Shown here piece by piece: positions 44,520 to 55,804 of a stretch of 64,000 bases of DNA. The stretch spans positions 1-64,000 of the forward strand of contig JAGTJL010000043.1 in assembly GCA_020746875.1 (NCBI GenBank), given 5' to 3'. Within the stretch, counting starts at the first letter, position 1, and each line of letters starts with the position of its first letter. Made by a program: the position numbers and the translations under genes. Source of the stretch: Rhexocercosporidium sp. MPI-PUGE-AT-0058. Its lineage: Eukaryota; Ascomycota; Leotiomycetes; Helotiales. The notes under the pieces were generated by a model. That model saw only the letters and a program-made list of their open reading frames with translations. It was not told the DNA's origin and ran no database searches.

Positions 44520-46700
44520 GACTAGGTAAGTAAGAGTCGGCACTAACGTTTATCAAGAGTTATATTATGTCGAGACGATTATGTTTTACAGCTCCTTCGA
44601 GAGCTATTCTTTTATTAATTCTTAAAGTAAAAATATTAATATCTGCATTTCTTTCGAGAAGTATAAGAGTAAACTTAATATTACCTTAAATTATAGCCTT
44701 TTAAAGTGCGGTCACTTTCTTTTCTATGCTAGTAAGAGCGTTAACATCTGCGCCAATATTTAATAAATATTATATAAGTTTAATACTGCTTTTTTCTGTT
44801 TAAATTCTAGCCGTAGCTTAGAGCGCTATCTTACTATTAATAACTTTAGGTGTAGCGTTAATATCCGCTTCTTGTTTTATTAAGAGCTTGATTACTTTTA
44901 AGCTTTATTCTTTTAGGCGTTGATTTTCTAAGCGACGTGCCTCTTTAAATTAGTAGCCTGTCTCGCCGCTTTACATTTCTACTGCCTGCTGAAGCGCAGT
45001 TCTTTTATATTTATAATTAGCTAATGTATTTACGTCGGCACTGTGATTCAAGAGAAATTGAATTAAGTCCAAGCTATCGACAGCTATAGTATTTTATAGC
45101 GTAATAAGTTTATAATAACTATTTAGCAAATTTATGTCGATATTATAATTTAAGAGAAATTAAATTAAGCCGATATTATTAATTCTCACAGTTAATTATA
45201 ATACGGTAAATCTTAAATGATCTGCCGGTGCGTTAATATCCGCGCCGTAATTCAGTAATAGTTAAAGAAGATTAAAGCTAGTACGTCTATTTTAATGTTA
45301 TATTGCTTATTAAAGTGTAATTTAATATAATAAGCAGCCGCCGTGACGTCTATTTACGGAAGCCCCAGCCATTAATAATAACTGAACGAGGTCATATGCT
45401 TCAGCTTAGTCGCTCCGATACGCAGCTAACTGTAATAAAGTAGGATTATCTCCGCATTCGCCTTTTAATAGGTTAGACTTTATATTAATATTTAATAAAA
45501 TCTTCGCAATTTGTATTATATTCGAGTATATTATATTATAATTTAGGTAGTTTATGAATTCTAATATAAGCTTTAGCGGTATTACCGAACTATTATTCTC
45601 GAAGCTACGATACCGTGTATTAATATTTATATTAGCTTTTATAAAAAGTTAAACCATCTTAAGATTATCTTCGAATATTGTTTGTCGTATAATTATGCTT
45701 TAATTTAAAAACGACTTATTAATATTCATACTTAATTAAAGTGTCGCGCGTGCTCTATTAATACACTCATCCTTAATTGCTTAACGAAGTTAACCTCTTA
45801 AGCGACATAAATCGACGGAATTATTAATTATTGCGCTTATATTTAATAATATTTAAATTGCGTTCGTATCGTTAAATTTTACTGCAATTTCAACTGTAGT
45901 ACTCGAATACATATTGTCGATAGGCGAGTTTAAATCCGTATAATAAAAGAGTAATAGTTAAACTATTTCCAAGCTGCCACTTTTTACTGCCTAATAAAAT
46001 GCTTTCATTTTATAATTAAATACGTTTACATCCGCACCCGAGTTTAATAAGATTATAGCTAATTTAACGTTTTTACTCGTTACTGCCGCTTAAAGTAAAG
46101 TTGCTTAAAGCTAATTACTTAATTTAAGGGCGGTGCGGTCAGGACCCGGCATAAGGTTAAATGAGCAATTTAGCTCGTCTACTGCGGCCCTATTATCTAA
46201 TAAGAGCTCGGTAAGTCTAATATCCCTCCTTTTAAAGTATTATTTTAAGTAGTATTCTTACTTTATAAAGCTCAAGTTCTTTAGTTAAGTTGATATCTAC
46301 GCCTTTCTTGATTAAGAAATTAGCTAACTTAAAGTTAAGATCTAATACTGTTTTAGTAAGAGGGTTTGAAGACACCTCGTCCAAAGACCCCTTAAATTCA
46401 TTAATATTTACACTAATATATAAGAGAAGCCGAGCGGTTTCAATACTTTTTGCGTAACAAAATATGCCGATAAACTAATTAATATTAACCCTTTTTTTTA
46501 AGAAAAGTTAAAGAAGCTTAATATTATTATTTTTAAGAGTAGTCTTTAAAGTATATTAAGAAGCTTATAAATCTTCTAAAAAGTCGATTTTAATATTAAA
46601 TAAAATTTTTACCACGTGTAAATGGCCGTTTCGTAAGGCTTATTTAAAGATATTATATATAAAAGCTTAAACTGTCGGCATTCTGTTAAAAACAAGAGTA
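44520..46700 (-). pseudogene. ankyrin-repeat protein, RIP-inactivated
   Basis: A minus-strand series of about 33-residue ankyrin repeats, each with the ALQxAxxxxNIxLIxxLLxxGADVNA pattern. Readable units include VIKLLIKQEADINATPKV near 44850-44910, YLLNIGADVNALTSIEKKVTAL near 44700-44770, LLNYGADINAPADHLRFTVLQ near 45210-45270, and LANFLIKKGVDINLTKELEL near 46260-46330. Ankyrin repeats bind proteins; the N-terminal domain that would tell its role was not found upstream. Codons for Gln and Trp are TAA/TAG throughout. RIP suggests that this gene was duplicated elsewhere in the genome. Confidence 0.82.
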
Positions 46701-47980
46701 TTTAAGGCCAGTCGATTCCGTCCGCTAAGGAACCACCGAAATAAGGTGTCCTTTTCACCCCGCCGAAGTATATTATTTAACAAGAGGTAGACAGCGAATT
46801 CTAAGAAACGGAAGATAGTATTAATGTGCGAGGACTAGGGTAACATTTCCTACTTTTGTTTAAACTCTTTTATAAAGAATTCCGGAACAGCGAATTTTAA
46901 TTTAAATAAAAGGCTTATTATTATTTTAAAATAATTAACTTTTAACGGTCTTAAAGTTATCGGGCTAGTTAGGCCGAAAAATACATACGCCATTTTTAAA
47001 AAGGATTATGTTACGGGTTATATTACGCTAATATACGCCGATACGTTATCTAAGGGAGTTTCGAAGCTAATATCCGAATCTAGTTTATAAGGAAGTGTCT
47101 TAGCCTGTAAATCTTTTTATAAATCTAAAAATTAATTAATAAGTAACGTATAACTTTAATTAAGTTTAATTGTTATTAAAATTAAATCCTAAGATAATTA
47201 ACAGGTATATATAATATATATTAAAACGAAAAGAATTTATTAAATTAGAATCATAAAAAATTATTTAATTTAATAATATTAAGGGCCATTATTAATAGTA
47301 TTCACACGAATAGTCTAGGAGGAGTCTCCTTTAACGCTTTTAAGTTAAAATCGTTAAGTGAAATTAATTAAATGACTTCTATAACTTATAGCTAATTCGA
47401 ACTCACGGGATAAGTATTATTAAAAAAAGGACATATATTAATATATTTTAATCTTAATCTTATCGCTTGAGACTAAAATCTTCTCGAGATAAACTAAGCT
47501 ATCTTTACTTTACTCCTTACGCTTTTCGATATAATAATATAAAAAATTCTAGTCCGCCTCCTAAAGGTTCTTTCGAAATGCCTATTTCGTAAACTAAAGA
47601 TTATATTAAGCTTTGCTGCTGTCGTATTAATACTTTAATAAAACTTACTATTAAGAGGGTGTATAAAAACGCTTTTATACGCTTACCTAATATTAAAGTT
47701 ATAATCTTTTTTATAATCTTTATAATTTTCTTAACAATTATTTTCTTTATTAAGTAGAGATTTTAAAGAATCTCTTATTACGCCTTTTAATTAGCGGGTG
47801 ATACGGCTACGCGCTTACGCTTCCGCCTTAGCTCTATAGCTTAGCAAGAAAGGGCGAAGACTAATTTCGTTTGAATTTAAAATATAAGTGACAGAGAGTC
47901 GACTTTTAATTAATGTGAATTTTATATTACTAATATATAAGAAGAAAGGCGCGAGGAATTTGCTTTTTATCCTGTGTAAT
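46701..47980. other. AT-rich DNA, no gene recognised
   Basis: A short less-mutated patch is at 46710-46860. The rest is AT-rich. It may include the degraded start of the ankyrin gene but no domain could be read. Confidence 0.4.
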
Positions 47981-48555
47981 AAATAGTATAGTTTAAGCTA
48001 CCTATTAGTGGCATTCTCCGTGCTAGATGAAGAGGGGCTTGAACCGCATTGTGTTTCATTGGACGAGCGCAAAATATTTTCGTTGCCTTACCCCCGGCTA
48101 CACAAGGAGGGATGGAAGGAGAGGGAGAGGGGGGGGGCGGGAATCGCCAGCCTTACCTCTGCCTAAGGCCGGCACCTTTGGAGCATAAGGCTTCTCAGCT
48201 AACGCTCTCGGTGAGTGATGGCAAAAGCTGCGGGGGAATGTCCCACTATGCAGTCTGCCTATTAATATGCTTTGCTTCTACTGGTTCGAAACAGTCGTGC
48301 TTTGGACTGGACTGGCTAGCTGTATGGTGGTGCTGAGGCGTTCATCAGCTAACCAGCAGTGCAAGCGAGCAACTACAATGGGGCGGGGCGGCTTACTTTT
48401 ATACTGGGAAGGGCCTGGCTAAGATCAAGAAGGATCGCACAGGGATCCCGCAAGCCGTTGATCTCTACTGCCGTCGGGCATGGCATGAGCGAGTCGGATG
48501 GCTTGGAAATTGGCGCAAATCGTCCCTGGCCAGCCACTATCAATAATTATTAATA
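47981..48555. other. GC-rich island, no recognised gene
   Basis: About 575 bp of GC-rich sequence inside AT-rich DNA. Two plus frames (48049-48336, 95 codons; 48359-48553, 64 codons) are open but unrecognised. A G-rich stretch (48104-48142) contains a run of nine G with flanking GGG groups and could form a G-quadruplex. It may be a stranded piece of a gene or its promoter. Confidence 0.45.
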
Positions 48556-49239
48556 CTTAATATAATCTTTTCATAAAAATCACAGCCACTTAAGACTAGC
48601 GTCGCGTCTCTATAATTGATTTACTATATATATAATCTTTTCGAGGAAGCTCGGGACCTTAGACTTTATTAATATTTAAGTTTGTAAGTTTCGTTCTGCC
48701 TTAACTATTAAAATAAAACCCACGTATTTCTATAGTAGTTAAGACATATAAGATCTTCTGACTTATTAAAGCATTTAATGAAATTGCGTTATTTAAATTT
48801 CGTTTACGGCAGCCGTAAGGAATTTTAATCTTTTAGAAACAGCCCCTACCGTTAAGTAATATAAAGTTTATTAGTATTTATAATAAACCTATTAATTAAA
48901 GCTATTATTGCAATTATCGGCCTGTTCGTTACTTTACTTCCTTCACTACTTATACTTTAGAAGATTCTTATAACTAGAAATCGACGATTTGCGGTTTTAA
49001 GTAAAACAATTCCTCTACTTACCCCTTAATTATCACCTTTTAATTAGCTAGTACTTAATGTTCTGTGGAACAGATCTAAGCCAACGCCAACCAGCCCCTC
49101 GTCACCCCTTCGTGCTTATATATTATTAAATCGCCTATATTATAAATTTAAATATTAAGGTAGAGTTAGGAATACTTAATAATAGTAAGCTAATAAATAA
49201 GAGTATACTTTATTATATTTATCTCCTATTCTTTTTGTT
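48556..49239. other. AT-rich DNA, no gene recognised
   Basis: No coding frame recognised; a short GC-balanced piece at 49060-49115. Confidence 0.4.
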
Positions 49240-49540
49240 TTTAGATTAAGTATTTCTTATTTATTTATAATAAGATTAACCTGTTGAACTTAAAGATTCG
49301 AGAAGTGGCAACTTCATAAAAGTATCTTTATGAGTTCGTCCGCCTAGTCTACCAGAAAGTTTGGCTAGGCAGATTTAGTGAAGTAGAATAAGCGTTGAAT
49401 TAATTATTAAAGGTTAAGGCAAAGGGGTTATAATTTAATAAAGTCTAAAAGAGCTTGATGTCGTTTAAGAATATAAGTAGGAAGATATTATTTATAAATA
49501 TATATTATATTATATTTATAATTAATATCTCGTGTTTATT
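49240..49540 (+). pseudogene. unidentified coding remnant
   Basis: The plus frame reads LKIREVATS-KYLYEFVRLVYQ, then VWLGRFSEVE-ALN-LLKVKAKGL and SLMSFKNISRK, with TAA in place of likely Gln or Arg/Trp codons. The composition is clearly protein-like (amphipathic, charged), but I cannot name the family. It sits at the left edge of the second non-RIPed island. Confidence 0.35.
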
Positions 49541-50015
49541 TAAGTAGTAAGTTCCTTTTACTGGTCAGAAGCTATCCTGGAAGCTAAATTACTCCCGAGG
49601 CCTTTCCTCCTGGAAGTCCCAATGATCCCATGAGCCCACCAACTTCCAGAACCTTTTCTCCTGGAATACACCAGTATCCTGGGAGTAAAGCTCCCGGGAT
49701 CCCTATTCCGTCTGGAAGCATAGGGGTTCCTAGAATCATCAGGTCACTCTAGCTGGCCTATAATAACTGGATCTGCGGCTGCGCGGCTAAAATCTAGTTG
49801 TTCTCGGCCTTGCAATATACGCTTATTAATCTGAAAGCTCATCCCCGGATTAAAAAGACTATGATACTTCCGTTTAAGGAATAGAAGTTCTTCGTAGATC
49901 TTTGAAAGACAACCCACTAAAATCATAAAATTCTTGAGGCCACAGTGGGCGTAAGGCCATGGCTCCTACGTCAAACTGAGGCCTTGAGAGCAAACAGGCT
50001 ATATACGAACTCATA
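49541..50015. other. non-RIPed DNA with recurring TCCTGGAA words
   Basis: TCCTGGAA or a close form recurs at about 49576, 49608, 49661 and 49707, with TCCCGGGA/CTCCCGAGG words between. A minus frame of 60 codons (49744-49926) and the C-terminal part of the repeat-bearing frame (49874-50104) overlap here. No family recognised. Confidence 0.4.
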
Positions 50016-50159
50016 CTAGCCTTGATTCTCGTGCTAGCCTTGGTTCTCGTACCAACCTTGATTCTCGTGCTAGCCTGTATATTTCTACTAGCCTTGATTC
50101 TCATGCTAGCCTGGATTCTTGTGCTACCCGTGATTCTCGTGCTAGTACATGAACTCGCA
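50016..50159. repeat. 18-bp minisatellite, eight units
   Basis: Units CTAGCCTTGATTCTCGTG and variants at 50016, 50034, 50052, 50070, 50088, 50106, 50124 and 50142, with constant length. On the minus strand each unit is six codons giving S-T-R-I-K-A-type hexapeptides inside a frame that continues to 49874; on plus it gives a hydrophobic L-V-L-A-L-I repeat. Which, if either, is translated is unknown. Confidence 0.85.
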
Positions 50160-50230
50160 CTAGGAAACGTTGGGGGCGACCCCGGGCAACGAGATGGCAG
50201 AGGGAGATTCCAACTTCTTTTCTAGGGGTA

Positions 50231-51822
50231 GGTAGATCATTAATATGAAGATGTCCGTGAACTTTGGTCTTAACTGCATGTTTTGTAAAAGATTAAGTAG
50301 AAGAATTTGATCGAAGGCGATACGGGGCTGATGGACGAAGTTGATGATAGTATGTAAATGACCTACTCCCGTTGTTTTGACAAAAGATAATGATAAAATA
50401 TGCTTCCAATTTGTCTCTCCTCCTACTCTAAAATTATCGAGACATGGAATATTACGGCCTTGGATAGTGAATTAATACCGAAATATACGTTCCACACGAT
50501 GGTAGTTTTATTACCAGACCAGGAGGGAAACCAACGAACTCCAGCCGAAAAGCACTGATCTCCCTGCCCGCAGCACATTCAAACTCTTAGTATTTGTGCA
50601 GATTTGTCGGTTCAGCGTCCATTCTTAACTGTTGGCAGCTTATCACCACTCTTTAAATCGTGGCGAGGCTCAATGTCCCACGTCGGTGGGTTTGCCGCAA
50701 GCCTCATTAATCAGCGGCAGGATTAAGAGAGGGTTGCGGCTCGTGCCGTTCCCGAACTTCGTACAAGGTAATGTATGCGACAACAGCAAAAAGTCCTGCC
50801 CTCAACGCCGCAAATCCTGTTGTAGCAAATTAACCGGAAAGTGGATATGACTTTGCTGTTCTCTCCTTAGAGTTACGTATGTATTTCGTCTCAACACTTA
50901 CGATCTGTTCCCATGATGGGATGGAATGACTGTCGGTCATGTACGTAAACCAAACGCCCAGACTGGTAAATAAAGAATGCAATATCAGCGCCGCTCAGCT
51001 CTCCATATTCATAAACCTTTTAAGTAGAGTGCGTTTTCGCCTTCGAGAGTTCTCTCCATTGCGATTTCGTCTCGGAGACATAGTAAGTTAGTTTGAGGCA
51101 GTACTGGTTTGAGGAAAGCGAAGGTATTTGGGGAGGTGTCATTTATAGCTCTTAGAAGCTACAGTTCGTATGCGATGAGCACGTTTGTGGCCGAGAGACT
51201 CTCAGACTCTGGTTTGGACCTTCTCTCGAACCCCAAAGTATTATTCCTCCATTGAATCACTTGCCAAGCTTCACGTGCTTGTGGCTATTGCTCGACCCGT
51301 GTGATAACGCTACGAAGTTACCGTCGCAGTTGTTGGGTTATGAGCGTAGGTGCAATCGAGAGTATAGAAGACTATATGATTAAGGTCTATATCAATGATC
51401 AAGAGGTATGAGAGGTGTGTCTCAATATATACAGGTACAGTCCGGACTACCACGTATATCACCTGACATGTATCACCTGACATGATATCCTGACACTTAC
51501 TGTTGGAACTAGGTGTACGCTAGTACATTGTAGTTTGTGTACTAGATATTTATATTATGCTCAACTCCAACCAGATATAGCAACACTTACCTCGCCTGTT
51601 CAACGTCACGTTCGAACGGTGTGATACATAGACTGCTGCCTAACATCCTCCCGCTAGGCACTGGGCACAGATTTCGTCAGCAACTGTCTACGCAGCACCG
51701 CCAATATCATACAAAGCTACTGGTTCTTAGGATAAATAATTATACCCCTGATAGCTGCTTCTAGCACTTTCAACACCACAATTAGACCAAGGCTGTTAAT
51801 CGTATTAGCTCAATACCCCCGG
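50231..51822. other. non-RIPed upstream region of the intact HET gene
   Basis: GC-balanced sequence without a recognised gene. A 72-codon plus frame (50632-50850) is unrecognised. A short direct repeat of TATCACCTGACATG occurs at 51458-51490. The promoter of the HET gene should lie in the last few hundred bases; no canonical TATA box next to the start is obvious. Confidence 0.45.
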
Positions 51823-53730
51823 TTGAAGCTGATCTCACAACCCTCAGGGGTGGAATATTCATCCAAATACCAAAGTATTCTGGAGTTAGCTATGCTCCAC
51901 AAGGGAAAGCTAGTGGGCCTTGCTGTGGATCTGGAACAGATCCCCAGTTTTCGATATGCCGCTCTCCCGGACACATCTCACATAAGGCTTCTCCATGTTC
52001 TTCCGGGAACCAACGGAGAAATTATTCGCTGCAAGTGCCTCCCATACTCCCTGCTGAGACCGAGCCCAGAATATACCGCAATCTCATATACTTGGGGAAA
52101 CGCGAGCCTCACCGAGCCGATTGTTCTAAATGGCGGACGATATTTCACGACGAAGAATGCAAAAGAAGTCCTCGAATATGTGCGCCGCACAGGAAGTATG
52201 CATGCCATCTGGATCGATGCCATTTGTATTAATCAGAACGACATATCGGAGCGCAATGCTCAAGTGCGGCTTATGGATAGCGTCTATTCCCATGCCCAGC
52301 AAACCATTGTGTGGTTAGGAGAAGTATCAAACGATAGCGATCTCGCCTTAGATTTTGTTCCAGTAATCAACAGCGCGCTGCATTCTCTACGAGAATCTGG
52401 GGAGGTGACGGAGAAATTACTTTTGGAAATCACCGCAACAGACTCCAACTCTCCTCAGTGGCAGGCACTATGGAGACTACTGGCGCGACCATGGTTCCAG
52501 CGCATATGGGTGATCCAAGAGGTCGCTCTGTCACAAGCTGTGAACGTTGCATGCGGTGATAAAACGCTCTCTTGGCATGTTCTTGGTTCAATGGTCGACG
52601 TTCTCCTGGAATGGCGTCTCAACCACCTCCTCGCCAACCCCGCATCCTCCTCACAGCAGCTCACTAGTGGCGCCAGCCTACTCTGGTGCATGCAGAACAT
52701 CCGGCGCCAGCTAGAGACATATGGCAGGCGGTGTATCTCTGAGGTGCTTTTCGAAACAATGGGCTTCCTTGCCACTGACCCGCGCGACCAGTTTTTCGGC
52801 ACTCTCGCGTTAATCAAGTCCGAGTCCCGCAATACAGATCCGCCAAGCTACAGCGACTCCGTCCAAGAAGTTTACACTAAAGTGACGAGGGAATCACTTC
52901 AGTATGAGGAGAGGTTGGGTCTGATATACATTGCGGGAATCACGCATGCGCGAGCACTTTCAGATCTGCCTTCTTGGGTTCCGGACTTCTCGCGTGACAT
53001 TGCTCTCAACCCCTTCGGCTTGCCCCATCCCGGTCAGGTGTCGTGGTATAAGGCAGGGGGAATGAGTACAGTTGGCTCCATTGCGAGTCTGCGCTTCTAT
53101 GGGAAGTATCTTGTTTTGCAAGGGTTAATCGTCGACGAAGTCGCTACTTTTACACGTGTGCGTATTGCAAATAACCAGGAATGTAATGCTGAACAACACA
53201 CCACCTGGCGGGATTGGGTTATCGAAGCGGACGAGCTAGCGCAACCGTACCAGAAAACAGAGAGACTCTGGAGGACTCTCATTGCCGGCGTATCCCATCC
53301 TCACAAAGAAGAAGCGCCAGCCTGTTATGAAGAGTATTTCAACTTCTTCAAGGGTATCTATATCGACGATTCCCGCTACCGAAGTATGGACTGCAAGCAA
53401 GCACAAGCGGAGGTCTCAAAGGACGGAGCTATTGAAGTTGACGTTAAAGCTGCTGTAAATTCTTATTTATTTGCACTGTTGGATGCGTCTATTGGGAGAC
53501 GGTTCTCTGTCACGACGAAGGGCAGATTTGCGCTTGTGCCTAATGGGGCTGCGACAGGGGACCTTGTGTGTATTGTCGCTGGGGCCTCAGCGCCACTAGT
53601 ATTGCGAGAGGTTGAGAGCTCTGAAAGTACACGGCGTACATTTGTTTTGGTCGGGGATTGCTACGTTGACGGCTATATGGAAGGTGAAGGTATGGTGGAC
53701 CAGACCACTGAGGAGATCTTCATTCGCTAG
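51823..53730 (+). CDS. HET-domain (heterokaryon incompatibility) protein, intact
   Basis: Member of the HET family (PF06985 type), which mediates non-self recognition and programmed cell death when unlike hyphae fuse. Complete 635-residue single-exon frame, a usual family length. HET-domain landmarks: YTAISYTWG (residues 84-92), IWIDAICINQND (129-140), RLMDSVYSHAQQTIVWLG (149-166), RPWFQRIWVIQEVALSQ (222-238). After the domain come TDPRDQFFGTLAL (318-330) and LPSWVPDFS (382-390). The C-terminus carries the usual GRRF...GRFALVPNGAATGDLVCIVAG and FVLVGDCYVDGYMEGE segment. No signal peptide or membrane segment; cytosolic by inference. First in-frame Met is used; an upstream intron cannot be excluded. 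GC-balanced and not RIPed. LINE and helicase debris follow within 250 bp. Confidence 0.95.
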   Translation: MKLISQPSGVEYSSKYQSILELAMLHKGKLVGLAVDLEQIPSFRYAALPDTSHIRLLHVLPGTNGEIIRCKCLPYSLLRPSPEYTAISYTWGNASLTEPIVLNGGRYFTTKNAKEVLEYVRRTGSMHAIWIDAICINQNDISERNAQVRLMDSVYSHAQQTIVWLGEVSNDSDLALDFVPVINSALHSLRESGEVTEKLLLEITATDSNSPQWQALWRLLARPWFQRIWVIQEVALSQAVNVACGDKTLSWHVLGSMVDVLLEWRLNHLLANPASSSQQLTSGASLLWCMQNIRRQLETYGRRCISEVLFETMGFLATDPRDQFFGTLALIKSESRNTDPPSYSDSVQEVYTKVTRESLQYEERLGLIYIAGITHARALSDLPSWVPDFSRDIALNPFGLPHPGQVSWYKAGGMSTVGSIASLRFYGKYLVLQGLIVDEVATFTRVRIANNQECNAEQHTTWRDWVIEADELAQPYQKTERLWRTLIAGVSHPHKEEAPACYEEYFNFFKGIYIDDSRYRSMDCKQAQAEVSKDGAIEVDVKAAVNSYLFALLDASIGRRFSVTTKGRFALVPNGAATGDLVCIVAGASAPLVLREVESSESTRRTFVLVGDCYVDGYMEGEGMVDQTTEEIFIR

Positions 53731-53939
53731 TTACAGAGAAGGGTAACACGGAGAGCACGATTTGGGACAAGGTAATTTCCCGTTGTTAAACATGATACAG
53801 TAACTAATGTTAGTCAGTAGAATTCCAACTAAACATCAGCACTGTCCATTTGCTGCTCTTATATCAAAGCTTGTTTGTCTTGAATTCGACCCGTAACTTC
53901 TCCTAGATTGGTTCAGCGTGGGGTAGAATCAGTCCCGAA
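53731..53939. other. 3' flank of the HET gene
   Basis: GC-balanced sequence after the stop codon; probably contains the 3' untranslated region. Confidence 0.45.
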
Positions 53940-54105
53940 ACACCGCTACTCTCACATCTATTGCTCCTCTTTCGCGTGGCAAGCCTCCTTCTACTAGACG
54001 TCTCGGGGGCTTTCGACAACGTCTCACATGCCAGATTACTCCACAATCTACTTAGGCTACCTCAAGCAATCGTCCGTATTATGGCGAACTATACGGCTCC
54101 CTAAG
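53940..54105 (+). pseudogene. LINE reverse transcriptase fragment, little mutated
   Basis: One frame reads FRVASLLLLDVSGAFDNVSH and continues ARLLHNLLRLPQAIVRIM. This is the RT motif A region of non-LTR elements, where the Asp of LLLDVSGAFDNV is catalytic. No stop occurs until 54108. From 54057 the sequence is shared with element B (32641). So the shared repeat begins inside a LINE reading frame. It might belong with the RT-less LINE at 13565, but that cannot be shown here. Confidence 0.72.
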
Positions 54106-55804
54106 CGAAATGACCCTAGATTAAGAGGTAATACACGGACTAGTTTATTATAATAAGTTTACTATAATATATACTTTGTAACGCAAGTAAATAACGTCTA
54201 TTTTGGCTTTATTATCTTTTGCTACGGCTTCGGGCTGCCCTTAAATAAATTATAAACGACGGGATTTTTTACCGACCGGAGTAGTAAGTATTACTTTATA
54301 TTTAGTACGAGTTTTATTTACGGCCTAGACGCAGCGTCTAGCTTCGATACCTTAAGTAAAAGCTATACTGCTTACGAGGTGTACCGTTAAAGGCTCTCGT
54401 CGAGCTGTTTATAAGCTACGGCCTACTAGCCTTAAAGTAAGTAGCCGTGCCGACTTAAATAATTATTAAACTATAACTTTATAACGGCTTTTAATACTTA
54501 ACGTACTCGAAAGGCCTTACATAAAGCTTTTAAACTATTTAATTATACGTATTTAAGGCGTATTAATAAAAGCTAATATTATATAAAAAGAATCTCCTTT
54601 AGCGGGCATATAAGTTGCAGACCTTTTTTACCGAGAAATAATATATTCGGTATTTTATGGCGAATAACGCCGAAAAAGCTATAAAAGCCCTTAATATTAA
54701 TAAAAAGAGCTTAAATTTAAGAGAAGTCGACTTCTTTAAATAGTTTAGCGAGGACGTAATAGTTGTCGAAGAGGATATTAAAGTAAAAGCTAACGTCGTT
54801 TATAGCTTTAATAGTTATAAATTTATTATAATATTATAATTACGACGGACAAGTATCGAGGAGCATATGCAGGGCTTAAAAAAGGACGAAATATATGCCT
54901 CTTTTATAATACCGAAGGCTGCCGAAGTGAGCTCGAGCTAGTCTTAATACTCGAGGTAATAAAAGAAATCTTTAAAAAAGCGCATAACTAGTGCTTCGAT
55001 GGCCTTGACTATATATTGACTTAGCTTCGGTAACTGGCTTTAAGCCGCTTTTATATTGCCGCTGGCCTAAGGCAGAAGACGCGCGCGTTCGACTCGAAAA
55101 AAGAGCTTAATACACTTAAATTAACTTTAATTATTAAAAGCAATTCTTAATTTATATTTATTAAGTAGCTTATCGGTATAATTACTTTACTACGGCCGAC
55201 AATAATTAGCGGATTCTTAAGAGCTATATCCGGCTAACAAAAGCCTAAGGAAAGGCGTGAAAAGTAATCGTTTAAAGTGCTGTCGAGCAAGACCGGCTTA
55301 CGCTAAAAAATGCTATATCGGACCTTTTAATAGCGCTAATTTATTACGAATTTAAAAGCAATCGGTATAATTCCTTATTACTTAGCTTTTGCGTTATACT
55401 TAACGTTAAGTTATATATAAAAACTTAAAAGAAGCCGGGTAATTATAATAATTACTTATTTAATATAATTTAAATTATATAATTAATTATTTTCTACGCT
55501 AGCGCTTGTCTGGAAAAGGCGGAGCGAGGTAAGACGCTCGAGCGCATTAAATAATATTATAGGCAATTCTTAAAGTAAGATATCGAGACTCTTATAAACG
55601 AGATTCTTAGCTAGCGCTTATTATTATTTACAGTTTTAAAGGAAGTCGTTAAGTCGTATTAAATATAATAAAATATAAACAAAAAGGTCTTAACTTATTA
55701 AAACGTTAATTTATATATAAATTACGTGCCGCTGCTTTTATTCTCTGACTTTTAATAAGCTTAATACTTATTTTATAACGAATTAATATTCGGGGCCTAA
55801 AACC
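54057..55804 (+). pseudogene. element B, second copy, truncated (N-terminal part only)
   Basis: Collinear with 32641-34816 without the LTR-like insertion; the two copies have the same length once the insertion is removed. Readable blocks include the SLREVDFF-like, AFDSKKELNTL-like and NYNNYL--VI-VV-LIIFYAS segments. It ends at the word GGGCCTAAAACC, after which element D begins. It gives the empty-site sequence for LTR-like copy 3. RIP-type changes are more numerous in some parts of this copy and fewer in others. Confidence 0.85.

Noticed and set aside
48280..48300. tRNA B-box-like GGTTCGAAAC
   Set aside because: No A box at the proper distance and no cloverleaf can be drawn.
49275..49300. 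ACCTGTTGAACTTAAAG resembles the start of 28S rRNA
   Set aside because: Only about 15 bases match; the following sequence does not continue as 28S and no ITS or 5.8S lies upstream.
51320..51520. Solo Copia LTR upstream of the intact HET gene (TGTTGGG to CTGACA)
   Set aside because: It has LTR-like ends by eye, but no target duplication or second copy supports it.
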